The notes below the pieces were generated by a model. The model made no database searches and was not told where the DNA came from. It was given only the letters and a program-made list of their open reading frames with translations. A stretch of 64,000 bases of DNA from Sialis fuliginosa. Lineage: Eukaryota > Arthropoda > Insecta > Megaloptera > Sialidae. The DNA is taken from contig OY540813.1 in NCBI GenBank assembly GCA_961205875.1, positions 5,489,001 to 5,553,000 on the forward strand. The letters are read 5' to 3'. The translations under genes were made by a program, and so were the position numbers. Shown piece after piece: positions 25,060-37,300 of this stretch (its first letter is position 1; every line of letters starts with the position of its first letter).

Positions 25060-28000
25060 ATGGATGAGTGTATGTTAAACGATTTGTTAGAGTGTTCTGT
25101 ATGCTTAGAAAGATTGGATACATCAAGTAAAGTTCTCCCATGTCAACATACGTTTTGCAAGAAATGTTTAGAAGATATACTTACCACACACAAAGAATTG
25201 AGGTGTCCAGAATGTCGAGTACTTATAGATATCAAAATAGATGATCTTCCACCAAATGTATTACTGATGCGGATTCTTGAAGGCATGAGAAATGCCCCAA
25301 AGAAACAGCATCAGCGAGTACTTGTTCGAGGTCAGCATACAAATCAAACTGCACCTGTTCATCAGCACCAATATGTCAATCAGGTGTCACAAATCACAAC
25401 AGATAGAATACAAGTATCTAATAAGGGACCAACGCAACAGATTGTTTCATTACATCAACCTCATGCCAAAGCGCTGTATGACTATCAGTCAAAAGAACCA
25501 GAGTATGTTTATCATTACTTTGTTTTTTATTAACATAATACATTATGTTTTGAGTGATCTGTAGAGATGAATTTTGTTATTTATTTTAAATAAGACTATA
25601 TAATTATACCCAATATATAGTATTTACATATTACTATGAAAAAAAATTATTTTCTGTGGTAGAATAAAATTATAATTTATTAACGAAAAACTATGAATTA
25701 AAATAATTGAATGTATTTTAAAAAAAAATTGTTTATCACATAGTGATTCATACAATGACCAAGATAAGTACCTAATCTTGCTGGTTTTTATTTGGGCTAT
25801 CTTATTTATATCTAAAACAGTACTACTACTATAATACTTTTGGTTATTTATTGTTAAATTATTTTGTGAATCTATATTTTTTGATATTTCAGAAAATATA
25901 TATTATAAATTATAGTTTATTTTAAGTACTGTAGTATAGACTGTAACAATAGGGCAAATTCACCATTAAATAATTTGGACATTGAAGCAATAAATCATGT
26001 TTTTTTCTGAATTAAAATATCAAACTTCTAGTTAATTTTCTTAAAATAAAAGACCTCTAAAATTAGTCTATAAAATATTATAGGGAAATTCATAAATTTG
26101 ATGAAGTTATAAAGGTTTAGAATATGCAGCACACAGTAAAATAACAAATCAAAACAGATATACTAACATAAAAAATTCTATTCAGATAAATTCTAAATAC
26201 ATTTAAATCTCATTTAAAAAAATATTACCAATCTGTCTTTTTATTTACAGTGACTTGAGTTTCAAAAAAGGTGATTTAATTCTTCTACGTAAAAAAATTG
26301 ATACTCACTGGTATTTCGGAGAAAGTAATGGAAAACAAGGAGTTTTTCCTTCAATATATGTCGATGTAAGTATTAGATACATTAATAAATAATATTAAAT
26401 TAAGGAGTACCTATCTGTATTTTGTAATTTTTATAAATAATATTTAATTTAACAATTATTTTTAGATATTAATCCCACTACCTCCACATATTCCTCAGTG
26501 TAAAGCCCTTTATGATTTTCGTATGACAGGAGAAGACGAAGAAGGTTGTCTGGCATTTAATAAAGGTGCTGTTATAAACGTAATCAGGAGAGTTGACGAG
26601 AACTGGGCTGAAGGGCGTCTAAATGAGAGAGTCGGCATATTTCCGTTGGCTTTTGTGGAATTAAATGGATTGGCGAGATCATTGATGAAATTATCGACAA
26701 AGTAATAATATCTGAGTTATTATCATTAGTTAGTTATTAAATATGGACTATTTATTATATTTTCTAGTTGTCAACCTGGACCATCACGAGTGGCACCTCC
26801 TACACCGACAGAAGAAAGTCCTCCTGTTATTTTAACTGACCACAGTAACTCAGTCACTACAACAGCAAGTGTAGTACATCCAACTACAACTCCACAGATT
26901 GTTACATCTTCGCTTCAAGTTGGTTCAGAATCAACATCAACTACTACGTCTTCAAGTAGTCCTTCGACAACTCCAAACACAAGCTCAAGTAACACTTCGT
27001 CCAGTTCTAGCACTGCCCCATCTTCACCTAGTTCTCCACCACCGAGAAACGGTCCAAACAATGTGTCGTCACCTCCACACAGACCGACTCCACCTGCTCC
27101 GTTAATGTTACGTGTATCCTCTTCGCAAAATGCAGAACAAAAAGAAAAACGGCATAGTTTTAGTTCGTTGAACGTAGGCCATCATCACCATACGTCTCAC
27201 CGTCATTCAGCTGAGATACTGAGCACGGACGTTGCAGAACAGGATAGGTCAAGGCGGTCTGGAGATAACTCGACACATGCACCACCTGTGCCTGCCCAAA
27301 ACAATCACGGGACCAGTGCCACTGTTAGTCATGCTCCGGCTGCATACGTTGCTTTGTATCCGTATAAACCTCAAAAACCTGATGAACTGGAATTAAGAAA
27401 AGGTGAGACTATTACTATTATATTATTGACAATTGTTTATTAAATTTTCTTTTGCAGGTGGAATTTATATGGTAACAGAACGCTGTCAAGATGGTTGGTT
27501 TAAGGGCACCTCAAACAGAACTCAAAAATGTGGGGTATTCCCTGGAAACTACGTCGCCCTAGCCAGGAATGTAACAAGAATAACAAGTTCCGGAATACCC
27601 CAACAAACGGCTTCACCTAGAAACGGTCCTGCACTCGAACCAAGGAACTCGTCTGGAATGTTTCAGAATCGCACATCAGTGACCAATTCTTCTATGACTT
27701 CAGCAAGACAGCCACCTGAACTACCTCCAAGGTCTACGAGTCCAAGCTCAGCGACCACATCTACAGTGTCTTGTTCGTGGCACGGGCAACCGGACAATAC
27801 TGCAACAGTTCCGCTGGGACGGAGTCAGAGTGCGGTGATGGCAACGTCCTCGCCTGCCACTATCCAGTCTACTAATGTTGGTGGTGTTCAAGGACAGATG
27901 AAGCCAGCTGAAAAGGTACGTTAGTGATCTTATTACTAATTCAATTTATAGTTAATCAAAATACCGTATATATGTATAATAAATTATTAATTTGTATATT

Positions 28001-30519
28001 TACTGTTAACAGAACAAAGAACGTAAAGAAAAAGGTACAGTTAGTTTGATGAGAAGATTAACAAGTATGAAACGTTCTAAATCTCCACCTGCGGTTGGAT
28101 ACAGTATGGATAATCCAGTGTTTGAAGATAAAACTGTTAGTACTCACACACATAGTCCGTCACATCCTGTACATGTCAGGTAAAAATTGAGTTTATTTAT
28201 ATTTTAAATGATTTGCTTTTGCTTTAATACAGCATTGCATGCTTTTTTGTTTGTTTTTTTTAACTTTGTTCAAAATCATCTGTGTTATTGTAAATTTTAT
28301 TTTAATTATTATATTAGTTAAAAATACAATTTATAAGTTTTATCCTTTTTATTAATTAATAGTTTTGTATAAGTAGTGAAAATGTTTCAAATTATCCTTT
28401 TCTGTATTTTTAAATTGTACACAAAATAAACAGTAGTCTTTTTTTATGCGATACATACATTCCACAGAAAATTTAATTTAAAAAAAAATTGTATAAGGAC
28501 AGGTTGCGTTGTAGAATTCCATAATTTAAATATGTATGGAATGAGTGCAGCATATGTCACAGTCTAACAAATGTTTATCAATATATTTGTTTGCTACACA
28601 GAAAAATCCATAAAAAAGACCAAACTGACTGTGTATTAGTAATTTAGATTATGCCTTGTTAGCATTGTTGATCAAATAGGTATCATTGTTTGTTTCATAT
28701 AAATTTTCAATTAAATCAACAATCAAATTTCAATTTTCAATTAAATCAACAATCAAATTTCAACTTTCAATTAAATCAACAATCAAATTTCAAATATTGT
28801 CAAACATAACCTATCATTTCATAAATGCATTATGTAAATTAAATTAACTTTGAACGTGTCTATAAATGTTTGTGCTAACCGCTTGCGCTGCAGGTCTGGC
28901 TCTTGTCCAAGCCAACTCCTACAAACGTTACCTGTAAACGTCGAGTCTAAACTGTCAGGTACATCAAGCCAACGTCTCAAGGAACGTCTGCACATCATGC
29001 AAGTAACTTCTGTACCTGCACACACAAGGTCTGTTTGCATTGATCACATGCTTTTTTTTATGTTTTTACTAACTGAATTGGTCATGTTTTTGTAATTCTA
29101 ACAATTTCTTATGAAAATACCTTTAAAAGTTATCAATCCTGACAAAAATTGATAGGCAGTAAATTCTTTGTTTATATGACAGTTTTAAATATTTGCAGAT
29201 ATTAAGATTTTGTGTGATTCTTGCAATTAGATGGAAATTATCTACCCATGTTTATGTGAGTCAAAAACAAAATACAATAATCAAGTTTATTATAATCTGC
29301 ATGAGAAGAAATTTTGTAAATGGGAGAAATAAGTAATAAGTGCAGATTATAATTTTTCACTCTAACCGTATCTCACAATAAAAACTAGAATTCACTACAG
29401 TTAAATTTCTTACATGCACATTGTTTCTGGAACTTTTAAGAAATATCTATAAACTATGTAATGCTTTTTTCTAGAATTTTTGGAACCCCCTCCCCCCATT
29501 TACAACCCATGTTGTAAATGAGTTACATGGTTTATGGATGTTCTCTTAATGTAATTTGTAATTACTATGTATTTTGAATTGTAGCTTAAGTAACAATTAG
29601 CATAGATTTTTGATATTTCTGTATACAAATAGAATAGATTATTTTGTAGAAATCAAATGGTGTACAAGTTTATCTTCAATTTAAGGATGTTAGCTACTGA
29701 AACAAAAATAATGAAATCCATCTCAGATTTATACATGACACTCTCATTTCTAATAAATTCTGTAGAAATTTTTTACTATGAACCTTAATGAATTATCATG
29801 CACAAAATTAAATGTATCCCGTTTCAAAAATATTAACTAAAAACTAGAAAATCAGTAGTTTTAGAAGTGTGGCAACGTTGCATAAGATGTATGTGTGTAA
29901 TGTGTATGCAGTATGCCAATATACTACTAACAAAGCCGTTTGCACTGTTGCATTGATTTCAGTGCTAACTAAATACCTTTCAAAAAATATTTTGAAACTC
30001 GCAAAATGATGTTATCAAGTATTATTTACTTAATTTTTATACATGTTTTAATTGACAATTACTATTTTTAATAATTTTTATGTACAAAATGAGGTAAAAT
30101 TTCGATGTTTGAAATTATTAACAAAGAAACTATTTATTTAAATTTCAATAATAATTTATTCAATTATTTGTGATAACTTTTTTAACATTTGATATTTGAC
30201 TTACAGACATGGAGAAGCGAGTAGCGTAGCGACAACATCAAGCCCTCGTTTGAACCACCACCGTAAAACAAACTCTCTGGATGCCACAACTAAAACCAAA
30301 CCTGCAACCACCACAGGATCCTCTGTCCCTGTCACACCTGGCCGTGAGCGTTTCCGATGTATTGTTCCTTACCCTCCTAACAGTGAATACGAACTCGAAC
30401 TGAAACTAAATGATATTATTTATGTACATAAGAAAAGAGATGACGGTTGGTATAAAGGAACTCAGCAAAGAACTGGCCGCACTGGATTATTCCCAGCTAG
30501 TTTTGTTGAAAGTTTCTGA
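25060..30519 (+). CDS. POSH: POSH/SH3RF E3 ubiquitin ligase scaffold
   Basis: Eight coding exons: 25060-25502, 26251-26365, 26466-26701, 26768-27402, 27458-27915, 28013-28179, 28894-29028 and 30207-30519. All have GT/AG borders and keep frame, giving 833 aa, close to Drosophila POSH. Residues 12-52 form a C3HC4 RING (C12, C15, C28, H30, C33, C36, C49, C52). SH3 domains lie at about 136-192 ([19 protein letters not shown]), 198-257 ([20 protein letters not shown]), 458-513 ([18 protein letters not shown]) and 776-833 ([19 protein letters not shown]), the last at the very C-terminus. The first three are split by introns. Between SH3-2 and SH3-3 is a Ser/Thr/Pro-rich linker. POSH proteins bind active Rac and scaffold MLK/TAK1-JNK signalling, and the RING ubiquitinates partners. 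Exon 7 is 135 bp with phase 2 at both ends, so it could be skipped in frame. Confidence 0.97.
28180..28893 (+). other. POSH intron 6, with 30-bp tandem repeat
   Basis: This 714-bp intron carries three copies of a 30-bp unit at 28703-28793. It has a GCTAACCGCTTGCGCTGCAG acceptor with few pyrimidines, which is weaker than those of the other POSH introns and would suit regulated use of exon 7. Confidence 0.5.
28703..28793. repeat. Three-copy 30-bp tandem repeat in a POSH intron
   Basis: The unit TTTTCAATTAAATCAACAAT plus CAAATTTCAA is repeated three times with only one or two changes. It lies about 100 bp upstream of the exon 7 acceptor. Copy number is likely to vary between individuals. Confidence 0.85.
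29029..30206 (+). other. POSH intron 7
   Basis: 1178 bp, AT-rich, with an AG|GTCTGT donor and a TTTGACTTACAG acceptor. I see no repeat or open frame of interest. Confidence 0.6.
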
Positions 30520-33500
30520 GACGGACAAAAATGCATGTTTGAAACATGCATTTGAAATTAGATATTTATTAGGCTTTTTTATATTGAATACGTCAACTTA
30601 CAAAATTAAAAAAAAATGTTTTGCAATAATCCTCCTACCAATATAAATTAATATAATGAGGATAGATAGTTGAAAATACATTTTTTAAATGAATTAATTA
30701 TTCAAAAAGATTCATTACAATTATATTCATTAGTACATTTTTATTAAGAGTTAACAAACATCACATATTATTCGTGACATTTTCTCTCTAATTATAACAT
30801 ATTTACGCTTTTATTACGTATTTTATATATAAACACATCTATATTTATTATTGATTTTTTTTACTCCTATTATATAATTTATTCGTGCAAATATCTCTCT
30901 GAATTAATGTTTGTTTAGGTGTATTAATAATTTTAATAATTAAATGAACAAATAGCAATAGTAGTTGCAAAATTATTATATATTCACTGGAAACTGTTTT
31001 TTAAAAAGTAACAACTATAAATAATTCATTTTTATCACGTAATTATTCGAATATATTAGATATCATTTCATATATCGTAAAGCAATTCTGTCCTTATGTA
31101 AATGGTTGTAATAACTTAATTTGGATCTGAGTACAAGTAAATAGTTTATATAATATACTCAATTAGATAATATAATGTGGGGTAAACACCAACAGTAATA
31201 ATTAAATGAAAAATATTCAGTGTCTAGTATTATGTGTGTAGGAAAATAAATTTGTATAATTATGTATAAAGTAAGGGGATTAGACATAATAATATATACT
31301 TTTTGTTCAAATAGAGAAATCAGGGTAATCTTCTACATATTTATTAAAAAAAATTGTACATTTACTTCTGAAAAATTTAGTTACATGTTTGTGAATCCGA
31401 TTTACTGGATATACAGTCTGTCTAACAGAGCTGGCCTTAGCAAGTCTGGTATCTTGGGTGAGATTTATTTCTCTGTTTCCTCCTCCACCCCAAAAAAATC
31501 ATTGAAAATGTCATTTTTTTTGTATATCATCTTGCACATTTTTTTAAACGATTCTGATGAAAAAAATTCATAGAACTTAATTTATACTAGACTACATTAC
31601 GAACAAAATGAGCCCAAATTGAACTCTCTGCCACTAATAGAACTGGAGATATGTCGTCGTGAAATTGGGTCTCAGATCAAAACTACATATAATATAAGTT
31701 TTCTTGGTCTCACTGTATGAGATACTGTATATCTAATACTAAAAAATAAATACGTGCAAATTCCTGTTTCTACATAAGTCTAAGGATCAAATTAGGAAGA
31801 ATATTCTTTGTAAGTGTTGAAATTTTGACAATTACATATCCGGTTTGAGTTAGAAAAATGCTGTTTGTGTGGAAATGAGGACTGTTGTTGTTAGTGTTTA
31901 TATTTTTATATGATACATTTTTGTTCCTGTATTTCTGGTCAATGTATTACATATCAAATTATCATTTTAATTATATTAGGTAACTAAATGCTCTATTGTT
32001 GATTGTCATACATCAGTTACTTATTATATGTCTAATTCCCTTTTCATTATTGGCGTAAGATCATAATATTTAATACAGAAATCTGTTTTAGTTTTCGTAT
32101 TAAAAAAAAGGAATAACATTTTTGTTTTCATATTTTTATTTGTGTTGAAGCGTTATTATTTTAATATAATAAAAAGCAGGACTTTTTAAGTAAATAACAA
32201 AACATTTGTTCTGAAACAAATTAATACTCAGCCATATATGTATATTTAACAGTTGCCACATAAAACTTAATGTTCAATTAATTGTAATATATATAAATTG
32301 TAAATAACATTTTTTTTGTAACAAAAATTAATGCCATAATTAGGTAATTATTTGTAGAAATTTAGTGCAATTTATTACTTATTTTGTACTTTTATATGTT
32401 TTTATCCATATAGCTTTTTTATGTATTTGTAAATTAGAAATATTTAATATTGTATTTACTCACTTTTATTAGTGCAATTTATATACTTTTTTTGTTTTTC
32501 TTTCACCAAATGTTTTTACCATTGTCATTAAAAAACGCATTGAGACTGTAAAGTATTACTAATTTTAATTAATTTATTTTAACCGAAGGTGTGGTATATT
32601 ATTTAATGTTTTCTGTTCAATTGGAATGTTAAAAATTTTTATTGTTGCTTTGATATTTACAAACAAAATGTATTATCATTCATTATTCATTTACTGTTAT
32701 TGTATTGTCAGTTTTATTCATTATTTTATTACAGTCATATACTTCAAATACATAGTAATAATAGTATACTTAAAGTACTTTCACTGAGTACTTGTGGTAT
32801 ATCTCTGGTTTCTTCAACTTTAGGCGCTTTGAATTTACGTAAATTTGTGATACTCGCTTTGATACTACCTCCTGATCAGTTTCCAACGGTTTTCAAGTTG
32901 CAACATCTGTCTAGAACTTAATACTTTTTATATATACAAAAAAAATTACATCACATTTAAAATTATAACAAATGTAAAAATCTTTGAAGATAGTAATGTT
33001 AATTGCTCTTTTATATATTTGTTTTTTTATATTAATATATTTAAAATATGATGCACTGTAACTTTTTGTAGCAATCAAATAAGTAGAATCTAGAAAAAAA
33101 ACTTATTTTAGAAAACTTAGTTAAAAATTTAAAAATACATAATCCAAATTTTTCATCTAAATTTGTTTGATAGCAAGAAACTGCATGTGCTGTTATTTAA
33201 ATGTATTAATAAATTTTACAAATAATGAATGAAACTGATATTTTATTTATTCTGCGACTACCTGAAAATTAATATTGTGTTGGAAGTACTTTGTTAAATG
33301 TAGAAATAAATCAAAACCTAATTTTATCATATGTGTAAAAGTCTCTTTTTATTCTATCTTCTTTTTTTTAATCTTTCGTGTTCCAGTATATTATAAATTG
33401 GTTATTTATTTCTAGTCAAAAATGTTTAAAATGTATTATGTACAGTTTTATAAAAAATAGCATTCTTACTCAGAAGAGTTTTATGTTATGAAGGATAATT

Positions 33501-34392
33501 TAACAATAGAATCATTGTTGATGGCTCAAGAATTTTTTAATTTAAAAATTGTATTCTATTGGAAATATCTCAAAACGTATATAGTAACATTCTAATAATA
33601 ATCAAATATATTTAGGTGAAATAATCAGTTATTCTAATAAATATGAAATAATTATTTGTAATATTTTGATTAAATTATCAAGTATTTGAATTTTGTGTAG
33701 AATTGGAAATTATAGTATGTACGGAAGGCATCAGTGTTTTAGGCAGGTGAACATCTATCACTATAAAACGTTTATGTTACTAATTCGACTGAAGCTATGT
33801 GCCTCATTAAAATCTACTTGATTCATGTAATATTGAAAAATAATAAACATATGTTTCAATTTATCATTGTATTTTTGTATTTCTTGTTTATTTCAGTAAT
33901 AGCAGGTAAGCTAGTATAATATCTCATAATTAATTTAAAATCAAGAACGTATTATAATTAAGTACATAAATAATATACAAATATGTACAGTGAATAATAA
34001 TATTCCTACTTTCAATCTTATTGAAAAGTGTAAACGCTGTAAACTTTGACATCTGTTTTGACAACATTTTAAAATTTCGCGGATTTTATTGAAGTGACAA
34101 AAACATACACTAGCATCGACATACGTTTGATGTTATTCGTAGCACCTAAATTATAAATAATAATAAATTCTAAAGTTTTTGTTGAAATATTATAATTATA
34201 TTTTTTATAAATATAAACTGATTTTTAATTTATAAAAATGTTAATTTTTTTCATAAGTTCGACATAAATAAAAAATAAAATAATTTTCTCAGCACATGAT
34301 GTATATTTATGAAATGCTTTATGCGCATGTCCGTGGGAGAGGACGCGGTTTATTTTGCTCACTTCAACAAATACTTCTTCAGTTGAGTAAAG
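30520..34392. other. POSH 3' region and spacer before NDF
   Basis: About 3.9 kb of very AT-rich DNA. Near the stop no canonical signal is obvious; the first clear AATAAA is at 31245-31250, so a 3' UTR of about 0.75 kb is possible. A CAGAGCTGGCCTTAGCAAGT block near 31428 followed by C runs resembles a hAT end, but its partner was not found. Short open frames at 31262 and 32700 have no recognisable content. The last 90 bp before 34393 is GC-richer (CATGTCCGTGGGAGAGGACG) and is probably the NDF 5' UTR and core promoter. Confidence 0.5.
31245..31250 (+). terminator. Candidate POSH polyadenylation signal
   Basis: AATAAA about 730 bp downstream of the POSH stop codon, followed by T-rich sequence. 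Several weaker variants lie closer, so this is only the best canonical match. Confidence 0.35.
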
Positions 34393-37300
34393 ATGAGTGA
34401 TACGTCAGGAGCTGAATCAGTTGCCTATAAAATCGGCGATTTAGTATGGTATATATCAGAAAATATAAAGTTTATATATTTAAAATTAAATTAATTATGT
34501 GATAAAAATATACTAACGAATTTTTAAAACTATTTTTCAGGGCCAAATTAAAAGGGTTTTCTCCCTGGCCCGGCAAGGTATGTAACACCGCCAGTACATT
34601 CATATTAACCGTTGCTTGCCTTGTTGATGCACATACATTTACTTTTGAGCGCCAAAATTATATATATTTATTTCCAGATAAATATTATGATATGTGCTCA
34701 AAAACAATGTTTCAGTTATTAGTATAATTTCGAATTGTGTTTTTTTTGCTATTTTCACACTACATTATCACTGTTTATTTCACCATTTATTGGTTATGTT
34801 TTAGTTAAGTTTGACTTTGAAAAGAACCGGCTAAATTGAATTAAAGTATATTAAATCGTAAATGCATCATCACAGGATAGATCATAACATTACTAACAAA
34901 TTTAATTATCTGATTTATTTTTTTAATAGTTGCTATTGTTTTAATAAAATGACTTTTTTAGGTTGTTGCTCCACCAACAAATATGACCAAACGAAAGAAA
35001 GGATCTGAATGCATATACTTTTACGGTACTCAAAACTAGTAAGTAAAAAAATTTTGATGTTCTTTATATACTTGCATTTTATTAAATAATAAAATTGTTT
35101 TTAGTGCATATGTTGAAGTATTCAACATCAGACCTTATCTGAAGGATAAACAAAAATTTGAACAGGCATGTAAAACAGCGTCATTTAAAAAAGCTCTTGA
35201 AGAAATAGAGAAAGTCTTGGTATGTGTATTAAAACATTTTTTTAAAATTAGTACAATATATTACGTGCTGGAAATATTCCATTTATTTTTAGGGTTTTAC
35301 ATTAAAAATGTATTAAGGACCACAACTTTTAAATAATAATGTTTTATTTTATTGTGTTTAATGATAAAACATTTAATAAGTTAGTTAATATCAGTTTATT
35401 TTTTTATATTGTCAAATATAAAGAAAATATTTGTTTATTTAATATTCAAGTAATGATTTTAATCTATGCATTATGTAGAAGTTCGGAGATGTCGAAATAG
35501 CAGATGATCCTGATGCTGAGTTCAATCGATTACGTCAACCGTCGCCTAAGACACCCGTTGAAAAAAAAGAAGAGAAGAAGAAACCAAAAAAGGTATTTAT
35601 ATTTGTTTTGTACATATATATATATTTCTGTATAGGAGATTATTTATCTGAAAGCCTCAACATTAATGAGCCATTCCAAATCCAAAAAGATTTTTTTTTT
35701 TTTCAAAAAGTATAAGAAACAGATTGTTTATTATCTTTTTGTGTATTTTTACAGTAATAGTACTTTCTTATTGCTGAATATTTAGCCTGGAATAAAATAC
35801 TTTGAGAAAAATAATCTTGTATTTTGTTATACCGTAAACTTTAGCCCACATTGGTTACTTCGCTTAATTCAAACTGTTTTAATGCTCGCTCTTCTATTTA
35901 ATTTGCGATCACAATCAAAGAGCGTAGTGCCATGTATGATCTACATCACACAACACTTCATTAGCATGCGAACTAAATGGAATAGGGGAAATTAAAACAC
36001 TTGTGAAAGTAACCCAAGTTTATGGTATTTATAATTTTTAAAAATAAATTATATGCAATGAACTTATTGAACTGACTGTCTCCTGCAAGACTTCTTCCTT
36101 AGACCAGTGATCTCCAAACAGTTTTCATCGTGTACCCCTAAGACAAAAATAATTATAAGTTGTACCCCCTATAATTTAATATAATATAACACACATACAT
36201 TATTTTGAAGTGAAATTTGGCATACTCCCAAGTATCACTTTTTATACCCTCTGAGGAGTACTTTTGGAGACCACTGCCTTAGACCACCGGTATTTGAACC
36301 ATTCATGTTTTTTTTTAATTTAATATAATTTTTCCACAAAAATATCACTAAGAAAAATTAAATACTTATTGTGTAAATGTAATTTTATAATTGAAACAAT
36401 AATTGAGTCATTAGAACAAGTTAGAACAATCATATAAAATTATTTGGCTTACATATCCAGTTTTGCTTAAAATTTACAGTGTTTTTCTATCTACTAATGA
36501 ACGATCCAAACAAAGCGAAACCAGAAATATATTTAACAAAAAATTTTATACTGTCACAGTGTCCTATTTTATTATTATTTTAATGCACTGTAGAACCTCT
36601 CTTAAAGTATACCCCCTTAACATATACATCTTTTTTAAGGTATATAATTCTCCCTAAACGTACATTTTTCTTTGGTCTTTCTTTTGTATTGTTTGTGTCT
36701 TTGTTTGTAACTGTCACATATTTAAATCTTTAAAAGAAAAAATCACACTCGTTCTATTAATATAAACCAAAAATAGTTAAACTCCAAACAATTGTATAGT
36801 TATATTTGATGTAGGGAGGTTGTATTTTATTTTATATACAGAGTGAATAAAAAGTAAAGAGAATTAATTTTACAACATTTTACAAAGGAGTGGATCCAAG
36901 GGGGTACCCATGGCCACTTGACCACCACCGTGGGTAAAAAATTTATGCACACAAAATTTTATTAAATACACTATTTAGTATTTTTTTTATTAAAAAGCCA
37001 GCCCTTTGACCAATTTTTTTGATTTGTCCCTGATTTTATTTTTTGTGTTTGACAGTAATAATCTCGATAACTACTGAACCGATTTTTATGAAACCTGCGC
37101 CAACGTGTTTTGATTTCTAAAAAGTGATGTAGGGTATATAATCATCACGCTATCGCTCAAAACAGCTGAGCAGTAAATATCCCATGGAACACTACCAGCT
37201 AGTAATAAATCATTTTACATAATTTGGGATATTTGATTCATTAATTATTGGTATTGAAAAAGAAAATAAAAACAGATCAAAATCTTCTTTTAGTCAATGG

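Noticed and set aside
31428-31500. Possible hAT element starting CAGAGCTGGCCTTAGC
   Set aside because: No matching right end or target duplication was found.
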